This document shows, in pieces, positions 26,818 to 34,783 of a stretch of DNA of 64,000 nt. Positions within the stretch are counted from its first letter, which is position 1, and each line of letters opens with the position of its first letter. A program made the translations under genes and the position numbers. The notes beneath the pieces were generated by a model that was given only the letters and a program-made list of their open reading frames with translations, did no database searches and had not been told where the DNA came from. This stretch comes from Bradyrhizobium sp. LHD-71. Lineage in GTDB: Bacteria > Pseudomonadota > Alphaproteobacteria > Rhizobiales > Xanthobacteraceae. The DNA lies in assembly GCF_031157255.1 (NCBI RefSeq), contig NZ_JAVIFX010000010.1, positions 1-64,000 of the forward strand, read 5' to 3'.

Positions 26818-27231
26818 ATGACGAATCCGCCCGCGAAGGGCTTCATCGATCTGACCGCCGAGATCGTCTCGGCCTACGTGGGCAATAATACGACGCCCGC
26901 GTCGGAGTTGCCGGCGCTGATCGGCCAGGTGCATGCGGCGCTGGTGCGCGTGTCCGAAGGTCAGGCGCTTGCGGTAACCGCGCCGGCAAAGCCGGCCGTG
27001 CCTGTGAAAAAATCGCTGACGGCTGAATACATCGTCTGTCTTGAAGACGGAAAGAAGTTCAAATCGCTGAAGCGTCATCTGCGCACGCAATACGGCATGA
27101 CGCCGGAGCAATACCGCGACAAATGGGGATTGCCGGCGGACTATCCGATGGTCGCGCCGAACTATGCGGTCAAGCGTTCGCAGCTCGCCAAGAAGATGGG
27201 CCTCGGCCAGCCGCGCAATGGCAAACGCTGA
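26818..27231 (+). CDS. mucR: MucR/Ros-family transcriptional regulator
   Basis: 137 residues. MucR proteins bind AT-rich DNA and silence or control exopolysaccharide, motility and cell-cycle genes. The zinc-finger region is YIVCLEDGKKFKSLKRHL followed by RTQYGMTPEQYRDKWGL and the conserved C-terminus DYPMVAPNYAVKRSQLAKKMGLGQ. Of the four Ros ligand positions, Cys74 and His87 are kept, the second Cys is Asp77 (as in other MucR proteins), and the position occupied by His in S. meliloti MucR is Gln91. It sits upstream of the DivJ-like kinase with two small genes between, an arrangement like that recalled for S. meliloti. Confidence 0.95.
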   Translation: MTNPPAKGFIDLTAEIVSAYVGNNTTPASELPALIGQVHAALVRVSEGQALAVTAPAKPAVPVKKSLTAEYIVCLEDGKKFKSLKRHLRTQYGMTPEQYRDKWGLPADYPMVAPNYAVKRSQLAKKMGLGQPRNGKR

Positions 27232-27254
27232 TCGTTCTGTCAGGACGCCATTCT

Positions 27255-27686
27255 TCAGGAAGCGATGGCCAGCGCGTCACGGGCATCGCTGCGGACGCGA
27301 TTGACCATCGAGCGCAGGCCGTTGGAACGCTGCGGCGACAAGTGTTCGCGGAAGCCCAGCTCATCGAAGACTGCAATCGCATCGGTCTCGATGATCCGCT
27401 TGGGCGTCTGTCCCGAGTACAGCGATAGCAAGATCGCGATCAGCCCGCGCACGATGTGTGCATCGCTGTCACCAATGAAGGACAGCACGGCCTCGCCGCG
27501 TTCGTTGCGCTCAAGGCGTTTTGCGAGCCAGACCTGGCTGGCGCAACCCTGGACTTTGTTGTTGGCGGAACGGTCCTCTTCCGACAACGGGGTGAGCGTT
27601 CGCCCAAGCTCGATGACGTAACGATAGCGGTCGTCCCACTCATCGAGCAGCGCGAAGTTGTCCTTGATGTCGTCGATCGTCGCCAT
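27255..27686 (-). CDS. sufE: SufE-family cysteine desulfurase activator
   Basis: 143 residues, standard for SufE. It accepts persulfide sulfur from SufS-type desulfurases for Fe-S cluster assembly. The acceptor is Cys48 in NNKVQGCASQVWL, and GDSDAHIVRGLIAILLSLYSG is the conserved core helix. Not with the other suf genes here, which is common. Tail-to-tail with mucR, with 23 bp between stops and no obvious terminator. Confidence 0.95.
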   Translation of the reverse strand: MATIDDIKDNFALLDEWDDRYRYVIELGRTLTPLSEEDRSANNKVQGCASQVWLAKRLERNERGEAVLSFIGDSDAHIVRGLIAILLSLYSGQTPKRIIETDAIAVFDELGFREHLSPQRSNGLRSMVNRVRSDARDALAIAS

Positions 27687-27809
27687 GATGTCTCAAATAC
27701 CGCCCAGATCCGCGGGACAGCGGAATCCCGTGAGCCATATATGAGAACGCTCTTGGCCGAAAGCGAGGTCTTTCGGCTGGAATTTGCCGTGCTGTTACAG
27801 GGAGTTCCA

Positions 27810-28217
27810 CTAGCTCCCGCGTACGGTGGCCGCGCGCGACGGGGCGCCAGGACCTCGCCAGTCGGCCTTCAGGTCTTCGGCCGTGAGCGTGTCCGCCGGC
27901 GCGTGTTGCCCGACCTCTTCATCGCTGCGGTCGATCGAACCGGTGTGATCCGGCTTCTTCTCGGTGATCATCTGGTAGACCTTACGTGCGCCAGCCTGTG
28001 CACGGTGCCCGATTACGGTCGCAGCCTGACTGCCGATCTCGCACGCCGCAGGTTGACGGGCGCAGAACTGGCTCATGTCGGACATCGCAGCTCCCGCAGC
28101 GGTCACGGCTTCACTCGCGCCGATCTGCGGCAGCTTCTCCGATTCGGGCGTTTTCTCGGTCGGCAGCAGCACGAGCACGAGCCCGAGCCAGAATGCCACG
28201 CGCATTAGAAAGAACAT
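27810..28217 (-). CDS. DUF5330-type small membrane/exported protein
   Basis: 135 residues from ATG 28217, which has GGGAG seven bases upstream; a longer frame to 28280 has no such site. The N-terminus MFFLMRVAFWLGLVLVLLPTE is a membrane helix or uncleaved signal. A middle segment has two cysteines (FCARQPAACEIGSQAATVIGHRAQAGARKVY region), the DUF5330 signature. The rest is polar. Function unknown. It lies between sufE and the divergently transcribed DivJ-like gene. Confidence 0.8.
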   Translation of the reverse strand: MFFLMRVAFWLGLVLVLLPTEKTPESEKLPQIGASEAVTAAGAAMSDMSQFCARQPAACEIGSQAATVIGHRAQAGARKVYQMITEKKPDHTGSIDRSDEEVGQHAPADTLTAEDLKADWRGPGAPSRAATVRGS

Positions 28218-28603
28218 CGTGTTCTCCCGTCCAGTTCGACACAATCCCTGTTGCGATTTTTCGCAATCTGTAGTGAGCAATAGCGACCAGCCGTGAAGTC
28301 CGGGTTTTCATGGCCCGTGCAAACTGCGCAAAATTTGACTGATTTTCTTTGACGTAAATTTTCGATTGACGCGCTTGTCGTTCAAAATCCAGCGCTTTTC
28401 GGGCACGTCATTCATTCGTGTGGAGAATTTCGAAACCATAATCGCCCGGCCTTCGGCAACGCTGCGTTCACCATGTGGGGAGAATGGCTCGCTAAAATGT
28501 CCGGGAATTCCCGCTCTCGCTGGGTTTGCCGCCTTCAAGCCCGTGCGCCTTAGTGTTCGCTTAAGTTCGCTCTGAGACGATCCGCGCAACAGAAAAAGGG
28601 GGC
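28218..28603. other. Divergent intergenic region upstream of the DivJ-like kinase
   Basis: 386 bp with an AT-rich tract at about 28325-28390, unusual in this GC-rich DNA and the kind of site MucR-type regulators prefer. No TTAA-N7-TTAA box and no supported open frame. The right end carries AAAAAGGGGG, the ribosome-binding site of the kinase gene. Confidence 0.55.
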
Positions 28604-30466
28604 GTGCCGGCCGATCCTCTCATGGATCCAGACTGCCCGGACGCAGGGATCGATTTGACGTTTTTCGTGAGCATACGCCGCTTTCTCGATGCATTGGTGC
28701 ATCCGTCTGCGCGCTACGATGCAATGGCTACCGCACGCCATCGCGTGTTCATCGGGACGCGACTGTTCGGCAGCTTTGCGCTGCTCGCGAGTTTTCCGAT
28801 CTATGTCGTGCTGCGCGGCGCGCCGGGCATTGTCGAAGTCGCGTGCTTCGCTTGGCTGATCGCGCCGATCCTGATCGCCTATTATTTGTCGCGAACCGGT
28901 TGCTACGAACGGGCCCATGCGCTGTCGTCGATCTGCGTTGCCGGTCTCGTGACCTTGGTCGCCATCAACACCGGCGGGATGTCGTCATTCGCCGCTGTCT
29001 GGCTGGTTGCCATTCCGATCGAGGCCGCGCTGTCGACGTCGCGCAAGGTCGTGACTTTTTCGGCAATCGTCTCGCTCGTTTGCGCCGCGCTATTGGTCGG
29101 TCTCGATGCGTTCGGCTGGCTGCCGCCGTCGCAGATTCCGCAACGCCTGAGCCCGACTTTCGAGGCGCTCGGGACGGCATCGGTTGTGCTCTATTGTGCG
29201 ACGCTGGCGTTCGTGGCCGAGATGCTCGTGGCCACCAGCCGCAGCCTGCTCAACGCCGAAGAAAAGCGGTACCGCCTCCTTGCACGCAACATGGGGGATG
29301 TGATCACACGTCATCGGCGCAATGGCGCGATAGAGTTCATCTCACCTGCGGCGCAAAGCCTGTTCGGCGCCCCGCTGAATGAATTGATGGCACACGGCCT
29401 GTTCGATCGTGTGCATGTGGCGGATCGACCGGCTTATCTGACGGCACTTGCGGACGTTGCGCGTGGCGCGAGCGAACGCGATGTCGAGTTCCGGGTGAAA
29501 TGCGGGACCGACGGTGACGCACGAAATCCGTCGCCGGCCAACCGGTTCATCTGGATAGAAATGCGTTGCCGGCCGCTGGAGCAGACCGCGCGTGGAACTG
29601 ACGCTCAGGTCGTCGCGGTCATGCGCGATATCACAGAGCGCAAGGCACAGGAGCAGGCGCTCGAGGATGCACACAACGAGGCTGAAAAAGCACATGCCGC
29701 CAAGAGTCAGTTCCTGGCGACCATGAGCCATGAACTCCGCACGCCGCTGAACGCCATCATCGGCTTCTCGGAAATGATCGTGCGGGAGAAAGAACTCGCT
29801 CTCGATACCGAGCGTCGCCACGAATACGCGAAACTGATCAATGATTCGGGCCAGCATCTGCTGTCGGTCGTCAACGGCATTCTCGACATGTCGAAGATGG
29901 AAAGCGGAGGGTTCGAGATTTCAGCCGAGCCCTTCGTTCCCCGGGAGGCCATCGTCAGCTGCTGCAACCTGATGGCGCTGAAGGCGCGGGAAAGCGGCAT
30001 CGACCTCGTCGTCGACCTGCCGGAAGATCTGCCGGACATGATCGGCGACCAGCGTGCCCTGCGTCAGATCCTGCTAAATCTCTTGTCGAACTCGATCAAG
30101 TTTACCGAGCGGGGCGGTGCCGTCACCGTCTCGGCCTCGGTCGAAGGCGTCAACCTTGTGCTCGCGGTGAGCGATACGGGCGTTGGTATCAGCGCAGATG
30201 ATCTGCAGCGGGTAGGTGACCCTTTCTTCCAGGCCGAGAAGACTTACCGCCGCCGTCACGAAGGCACCGGCCTCGGTCTGTCGATTGTCAAATCACTTGT
30301 TTCGCTGCATGAGGGCGAAATGAGCGTGCGAAGCAAGCTCGATGTCGGAACCACGATCACCGTGATGCTGCCGCTCGATCTGGAACGCAACAAGCGGTCT
30401 ATCGTCACCACGCTCACGCCCCGCCAGAAGGACAAGGTCGAACAGAAGGTGAAGCGAAGTGCCTAA
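28604..30466 (+). CDS. divJ: DivJ-like PAS sensor histidine kinase
   Basis: 620 residues, GTG start after AAAAAGGGGG. Five or six transmembrane helices fill residues about 45-210, then a PAS domain (220-345), a short coiled coil, HisKA with TMSHELRTPLNAIIGFSEMI (phospho-acceptor His376) and HATPase_c (LLNLLSNSIKFT, SDTGVGISADDL, GTGLGLSIVKSL). The H box and membrane sensor are those of the DivJ/PleC/PdhS class that acts on DivK and, through it, CtrA. Position next to mucR fits the divJ locus of S. meliloti as I recall it. PleC is encoded at 57331. Confidence 0.85.
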   Translation: MPADPLMDPDCPDAGIDLTFFVSIRRFLDALVHPSARYDAMATARHRVFIGTRLFGSFALLASFPIYVVLRGAPGIVEVACFAWLIAPILIAYYLSRTGCYERAHALSSICVAGLVTLVAINTGGMSSFAAVWLVAIPIEAALSTSRKVVTFSAIVSLVCAALLVGLDAFGWLPPSQIPQRLSPTFEALGTASVVLYCATLAFVAEMLVATSRSLLNAEEKRYRLLARNMGDVITRHRRNGAIEFISPAAQSLFGAPLNELMAHGLFDRVHVADRPAYLTALADVARGASERDVEFRVKCGTDGDARNPSPANRFIWIEMRCRPLEQTARGTDAQVVAVMRDITERKAQEQALEDAHNEAEKAHAAKSQFLATMSHELRTPLNAIIGFSEMIVREKELALDTERRHEYAKLINDSGQHLLSVVNGILDMSKMESGGFEISAEPFVPREAIVSCCNLMALKARESGIDLVVDLPEDLPDMIGDQRALRQILLNLLSNSIKFTERGGAVTVSASVEGVNLVLAVSDTGVGISADDLQRVGDPFFQAEKTYRRRHEGTGLGLSIVKSLVSLHEGEMSVRSKLDVGTTITVMLPLDLERNKRSIVTTLTPRQKDKVEQKVKRSA

Positions 30467-31151
30467 ATCCATCGCCATGAACGATCAGCCACGGCGCCGG
30501 AAGGCGGCGGCCGCGCAGAAGGAGCGCGGCCTTGTCATGCAGATCATGCTTCATTCGCCGAAGGACACACTTGCCGGTGCAATCGCGCTTGCGACGGTGC
30601 TGGCGATCACTGTCAACGCAGTATTCCTGCAGGCCGGCCGTCATCCGTCGCCGCTGTTTGGAACCATGGTTCCGGTCGCAGAGAATCTCTCGCCTCCACC
30701 GGTCGCACAAAAGGTCGAAGTGGTGCCGGCCGCTCCGGCGCAACAGGCGCCGTCGGCTGCGCCGCAGACGGCCGGCAGTCCGCTGCCACGGCCGCGTCCG
30801 GTTGAAGCGGAGGCCAGACCGAGCGATCCCTTGGGCAATCTTGTGCGCTCGACCAGCATGCAGTCCGCGCTCGCTGCGAGCAATTTGCGTCCGCCCGGCG
30901 CCATCCCGGCTGCAATCGCGCCAGGGAAGGGGGAGCCGCCGGCGAACTTGTCGTCACAGCGGGTGGCGGCCGTGCAACGCGCCCTGACCGACTATGGCTA
31001 TGGTCAGATCAAGGCAACCGGAACGGTTGGTGCGGATACGCAAGCGGCAATCCAGAAGTTCGAGCGCGAGCGCAAATTACCGGTCACCGGACAGATATCG
31101 GAGCGTCTGGTGCGCGAGCTCAGTCTGGCGACCGGGCGCAGCTTCGAGTAG
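30459..31151 (+). CDS. Membrane-anchored peptidoglycan-binding domain protein
   Basis: 230 residues from GTG 30459 (AAGGTG seven bases upstream), overlapping the kinase stop by eight bases; ATG 30477 is an alternative. A basic N-terminus precedes one transmembrane helix (about 36-58), a Pro/Ala-rich periplasmic linker, and a C-terminal PG_binding_1 domain (RVAAVQRALTDYGYGQIKA ... IQKFERERKLPVTG). It likely attaches to the cell wall. Translational coupling to the DivJ-like kinase suggests a link between wall state or polarity and the kinase, which is inference. Confidence 0.87.
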   Translation: MPKSIAMNDQPRRRKAAAAQKERGLVMQIMLHSPKDTLAGAIALATVLAITVNAVFLQAGRHPSPLFGTMVPVAENLSPPPVAQKVEVVPAAPAQQAPSAAPQTAGSPLPRPRPVEAEARPSDPLGNLVRSTSMQSALAASNLRPPGAIPAAIAPGKGEPPANLSSQRVAAVQRALTDYGYGQIKATGTVGADTQAAIQKFERERKLPVTGQISERLVRELSLATGRSFE

Positions 31152-31183
31152 CAGCCCAAGCCAGCTTCGCATAACTTCACCGC

Positions 31184-31528
31184 ATGAGGATCAAGTCCAA
31201 CATCTGGGTGGCGGCGTATTTGCGACGCTGCCAGACGGAAAACATTTTTGGCGTCGTGCGGCGGCGCGGGGCTGAAGAAGCCGGCGCCATCTTCGTGAAG
31301 CTCGCTCTGCTCGACGGGAATGCGCTGCTTTTCACGCCGGCGCCGCAGACCGCCTATGACGAAGACCGGCCGGTCGACAGGGTTTTTTCGCAGGTAACGG
31401 CTGCGCCGGTGGCCGAGCAGGTCGTGGAAGATCGGCTTGCCAAGGAAATCCGTTTCGATTCCGACATCTGGATCGTCGAGATCGAGGACCGGGCCGGGCG
31501 ACATCTGCTCGATCTGGCAAGGCCATAG
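31184..31528 (+). CDS. DUF1491 family protein
   Basis: 114 residues matching DUF1491, a small alphaproteobacterial family: MRIKSNIWVAAYLRRC at the N-terminus, GAEEAGAIFVKL, and the C-terminal RFDSDIWIVEIEDRAGRHLL. No catalytic motif is known. It follows the kinase/PG-binding pair by 32 bp on the same strand and may share their transcript. It ends 10 bp from the convergent DUF2336 gene. Confidence 0.9.
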   Translation: MRIKSNIWVAAYLRRCQTENIFGVVRRRGAEEAGAIFVKLALLDGNALLFTPAPQTAYDEDRPVDRVFSQVTAAPVAEQVVEDRLAKEIRFDSDIWIVEIEDRAGRHLLDLARP

Positions 31529-31538
31529 AAGCAGTTGC

Positions 31539-32498
31539 TTACGCGCCCCGTGTCTGTCGTCCCGGCAAAGGCTTTGCGCTCCCGGCAGCGCCGGCAGGTT
31601 GGACGGCCGAAGGGGCCGCGCGCGCACGCCGCCGCTCGTCATCATGGAGCGTCGGCCGGTATTTCGCCCTCATGTGAGCCAGCATCGCGCCCCGCCATAC
31701 GGACAGCATGATCAGCGCGGCATGCTCGCTGAGCGAATCGTAGAGTCGAGCAAGGCGAAACACGCTGATGACCGAGGCGCCCCATTCGGGCTTGAGGAAC
31801 AGCAAGACGCGTTGGAACACGTCGCTGGGCATTGCCAACGCCTTGGCCGCGCAGGCAAGCGGCTCACCGCTCGCGTCCGCGACGATGCGCTCACCGCTCG
31901 AGGCCGGCAGCAGCAGGATGTCGGACAATTCGGCGGCAAACGCTGTTTGGTCGCGGGCAAACGCTGCACGCTCAAGCGCGGCGACAGCGCGCCCGGCGCG
32001 GCGTGGCTCGATTCGCGCAGCAGGCCTGAGCGGCGAACTCTCGAGGTTGCGAAGGATCTGGATCCGCTCAGCCGGTGTCGCACGCGTGAACATCTCGTCG
32101 ATCGATGCAGCGTCGCTCGGCTGCATCGTCAGCTTCGTGTCATGACGCTCCACAGTCGTCCGGCCCTGCCGCGGATCGGTCTGCGCCACGGGTTCGGGGT
32201 TGGGCGCGTTCAGCGACGCAGGTGGCTCCGCCAGTCCGAGCAGTGCACGAACCTCGGCAGGCGCATCAGGATAGGCCGCAAGGCGTGCGCGAACGACCGC
32301 ACGCGTTGCATCGTCGACCTGTCCGATCAGTCGTGATGCGAGCTCCACATAATGCTGCTGCTCCTCCGCCGAATGACCTGGCGTCTGGACATAGAGGTCC
32401 GTCAGTACGCGCAGCAGCGTCGGCCTGATGTCGACGCCCTCTCGCTTTGCGAGATTCATGAGCCCGTCGAAACTCGGGAATGGCGGCGGCTGTGACAT
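31539..32498 (-). CDS. DUF2336 family protein
   Basis: 319 residues from ATG 32498 (MSQPPPFPSFDGLMNLAKREGVDIRPTLL); a GTG at 32537 would add 13. All-helical, HEAT-like protein of the alphaproteobacterial DUF2336 family, with characteristic LLRVLTDLYVQTPGHSAEEQQHYVELASRLI near the start and LLFLKPEWGASVISVFRLARLY late. The last 30 residues are basic and Pro/Ala-rich. Function is not established. A perfect CtrA-type box lies 55 bp upstream of the start, in the region shared with the divergent microprotein gene, so cell-cycle control is likely. Confidence 0.85.
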   Translation of the reverse strand: MSQPPPFPSFDGLMNLAKREGVDIRPTLLRVLTDLYVQTPGHSAEEQQHYVELASRLIGQVDDATRAVVRARLAAYPDAPAEVRALLGLAEPPASLNAPNPEPVAQTDPRQGRTTVERHDTKLTMQPSDAASIDEMFTRATPAERIQILRNLESSPLRPAARIEPRRAGRAVAALERAAFARDQTAFAAELSDILLLPASSGERIVADASGEPLACAAKALAMPSDVFQRVLLFLKPEWGASVISVFRLARLYDSLSEHAALIMLSVWRGAMLAHMRAKYRPTLHDDERRRARAAPSAVQPAGAAGSAKPLPGRQTRGA

Positions 32499-32552
32499 GA
32501 CGGTGTGACGCAACAGGAAGGCAACAACAGACTGCACGTTATCGCGATGGCC

Positions 32553-32569
32553 TTAAGAGCGCGTTAACC
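32553..32569. promoter_or_regulatory. CtrA-type box (TTAA-N7-TTAACC)
   Basis: TTAA (32553-32556), seven bases, then TTAACC (32564-32569): an exact match to the consensus bound by the cell-cycle regulator CtrA. It lies in the 133-bp divergent region between the DUF2336 gene and the 67-residue microprotein gene, so it may control both. I found no other exact match in intergenic DNA of the window. Confidence 0.7.
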
Positions 32570-32631
32570 TTGCCGCGCTCTTAATGCGATCGCTGACGCT
32601 CCATCGGGCGCACGGGAGCGAGGAGAGAGCA

Positions 32632-32835
32632 ATGGGGATGGTCGTGGAGTTTCCGGCGGACGCCTCTCAACGGCGGCCGGCTGCAATTGACATGTCGCGG
32701 CACGAAGGGATGGCGACGGTGGTTATCCTCCCGGTTATCCGGATCGAGCGTTACGACGACAATGCCTTCGGGGGAGGCGGCTCGGATCAGAGATCGCCGC
32801 CGCGACGGCGTCGCAGGCGTCGCGCGCGCTCTTAA
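32632..32835 (+). CDS. 67-residue basic-tailed microprotein
   Basis: ATG at 32632 preceded by AGGAGAG at ideal spacing, giving 67 residues; an in-frame ATG at 32584 lacks a ribosome-binding site. The body (VEFPADASQRRPAAIDMSRHEGMATVVILPVIRIERYDD, given here in part) is followed by a Gly-rich stretch and a strongly basic tail, PPRRRRRRRARS. No known domain. It starts 63 bp after a CtrA-type box and 23 bp before a lipoprotein gene on the same strand. Confidence 0.72.
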   Translation: MGMVVEFPADASQRRPAAIDMSRHEGMATVVILPVIRIERYDDNAFGGGGSDQRSPPRRRRRRRARS

Positions 32836-32858
32836 GCCGACCAACGAAGCGCCGCCAA

Positions 32859-33629
32859 ATGCCAGATATCCCGTCCGCCGATCGCGTTCGCGGTCGGCGA
32901 CCGCCATTCGCGATCATTCTAATTGGGTTATCGGCCGCGGTGCTCGGCGGATGCGCCGGCGGCGACCTCGGGCGGACACGTGCGTCCGCGCTCAATGATG
33001 ACATGCATCGCTGGATCGGCGCGGAAGCGGTCAACAGCATCGGCAGGCGCGCTTCTGAATTCCAGTTGACCGACAATGAGCGCCAACTGCGCGATCTCGC
33101 CTATCCCTTCATCGAGCCGCCGCATTCGCGCCCGGCATGGAAGAGCGTCTTCGGCGATTATGCGCCGATGCCGGCGCCGTGGCGTCAGGAGATCCGGTTC
33201 GATCGAACAGCCTACGGCCGCCGCCTCATCGATGAGCCCCATCGCTCGCACGCGTCGCGCTATGCCCAGCTCATGGAAGATGTTCGCGACGATCTCACAC
33301 GGCTGGATCCGTTCTTCACCACAGCGGCGGTCGTCGCCGATCTCGATGGCAAGCGCAAAGCAAGCCTGACGCTCGTTTCCGGGCTTTCGGCGCCTGAGTA
33401 CAGTGACGCCATCGCGCGCATGAAGGAGAACCGCCTGATCGTCGAATGGGTGCAGCAGTGCCTGCGCCAGCGGGTGGCGTCCTATCGCTGGGCCTTGGAG
33501 CGCCTCGTCATACATGCACCTGACGATATCGCCGCAGATGCGGATCGGCTCATTTCTCAACTCGCCGGCCGCAGCGCGCCAGCGGTTGCCTCACCTGCCG
33601 AAGGCAGTGTCGTGGTCAGCAAAGGCTGA
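32859..33629 (+). CDS. Putative outer-membrane lipoprotein, unknown function
   Basis: 256 residues. A signal peptide (FAIILIGLSAAVLGG) ends in the lipobox LGGC, with Cys32 as the predicted lipidated residue. The rest is helical and soluble: LTDNERQLRDLAYPFIEPP, then PWRQEIRFDRTAYGRRLIDEPHRSHASRYAQLMEDVRDDL, and WVQQCLRQRVASYRWALERLVIHAP. It looks like a periplasmic or outer-membrane-attached helical protein conserved in this bacterial group, without a known function. Follows the microprotein gene and may share its CtrA-controlled transcript. Confidence 0.8.
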   Translation: MPDIPSADRVRGRRPPFAIILIGLSAAVLGGCAGGDLGRTRASALNDDMHRWIGAEAVNSIGRRASEFQLTDNERQLRDLAYPFIEPPHSRPAWKSVFGDYAPMPAPWRQEIRFDRTAYGRRLIDEPHRSHASRYAQLMEDVRDDLTRLDPFFTTAAVVADLDGKRKASLTLVSGLSAPEYSDAIARMKENRLIVEWVQQCLRQRVASYRWALERLVIHAPDDIAADADRLISQLAGRSAPAVASPAEGSVVVSKG

Positions 33630-33640
33630 CGTTGTTGTTC

Positions 33641-34201
33641 TCAGCGTGGGGCGGGGTCGCTCTGGGGGCGGCAGGTCGCCGCCATCAGCGAGGCGCGAGC
33701 TTGCGCCATCAGATCAGGTTCTGCCGCCAACGCCTTGATTATAATCAGGCCTGTCGGCGTCGGCGATTCGATGATGAGCCTGTCGGCGGCGGTAACTTCG
33801 TCGTCTTCCGGCAATTCAGCCCGCTGATCCGGCGTCATGAGATCGAGCTCAATGATCCTGCGGCCCGCGGAGCGGTCGTTGATCGCGTAATAAGCAATCT
33901 CGTTGCGTGTGTAGAACGAGACCGATGTGTAGGCCTGGCTGACCGGCACTGAAAACTTGATCGGTCCCGGCGACAGGTCGTAGCGGCATACGGCCGTTGC
34001 GATAGCCGGATCCTGGAAAGGGAGCAGGGCATTGCGCGGCTCCGCGACGGGAAGCTGCGTCACCGCGTTGACGGTCGTGATCGGCTCAAGGCGCGAATAG
34101 GCATCCTTGGTCGCGACGCGTGGAAGTGCAAGAACGCTGACCAGGTGGATGATCCCGCCCAGCACGATGCCGCCCAGAATGGCAAACAGCCAGCGGATCA
34201 T
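33641..34201 (-). CDS. DUF1254-type membrane-anchored protein
   Basis: 186 residues from ATG 34201, whose ATGA overlaps the stop of the upstream DUF1214 gene; an ATG two codons earlier is possible. One N-terminal transmembrane helix (residues about 4-24) is followed by a soluble domain (RYDLSPGPIKFSVPVSQAYTSVSFYTRNEIAYYAIND region). It pairs with the adjacent DUF1214 gene; DUF1254/DUF1214 halves are found fused in longer proteins elsewhere. Function unknown. Convergent with the lipoprotein gene, 11 bp apart. Confidence 0.83.
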   Translation of the reverse strand: MIRWLFAILGGIVLGGIIHLVSVLALPRVATKDAYSRLEPITTVNAVTQLPVAEPRNALLPFQDPAIATAVCRYDLSPGPIKFSVPVSQAYTSVSFYTRNEIAYYAINDRSAGRRIIELDLMTPDQRAELPEDDEVTAADRLIIESPTPTGLIIIKALAAEPDLMAQARASLMAATCRPQSDPAPR

Positions 34202-34776
34202 GGGCAACCCGTCGTGACGATCGCCGGCATCGGCGCGTCCTTCTGTGTGCGGGTGGAGACGCCGACCGGCGTGTCGTACAGCCGCATCACCAGGAGGTAG
34301 CGATCGAGCCCGCCGGTCGGCAGCCAGTTGCCGGCGCGCGAGCGCGGGGCGATGTGGATTTCAAATGCGCCGTCGGCGCCGCGTACGATCTCCTGGCTTG
34401 TGAATCCATAGCGTTGCAGCGAGTTGCTTACCAGGTGCCCCTGCGGGTCGTACAGCGTCAGGGTCCAGAAGCGTGCGGCCGGAGTGATACCGCTGATTGC
34501 CACGTCGCAACGACCATCGAGCGGCCGTCCCTTGTCGTCGCTACGGGCGATGAAGGCGACGCCGTCGCCGCTGCCGATCGGCAGTTCGCCGCTGCGGGCG
34601 ACGGCGGCGCGTGCGTAAGGATCGATGTCCGAGGTGCCGGTTCGGGGCCAGGCGGTCCACGGACCTATACGTACCGCGCCGAAGCTCAAGCCCTGCGTCG
34701 AGGTAATCCAGGTCATACCGAGGCCAACGGCCGTCGCGATAACCAGAGCGATCAATGATATGAAGATCAGCCGCAC
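34198..34776 (-). CDS. DUF1214-type membrane-anchored protein
   Basis: 192 residues from GTG 34776, seven bases after the stop of the penicillin-binding protein gene; a longer open frame upstream overlaps that gene and reads as Arg-rich nonsense. One transmembrane helix (about 3-25, IFISLIALVIATAVGLGMTW) precedes a domain with the DUF1214 features GITPAARFWTLTLYDPQGHL and GNWLPTGGLDRYLLVMRLYD. Stop overlaps the DUF1254 start by four bases. The pair is probably transcribed with the upstream PBP gene. Confidence 0.87.
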   Translation of the reverse strand: MRLIFISLIALVIATAVGLGMTWITSTQGLSFGAVRIGPWTAWPRTGTSDIDPYARAAVARSGELPIGSGDGVAFIARSDDKGRPLDGRCDVAISGITPAARFWTLTLYDPQGHLVSNSLQRYGFTSQEIVRGADGAFEIHIAPRSRAGNWLPTGGLDRYLLVMRLYDTPVGVSTRTQKDAPMPAIVTTGCP

Positions 34777-34783
34777 GGCGTCT

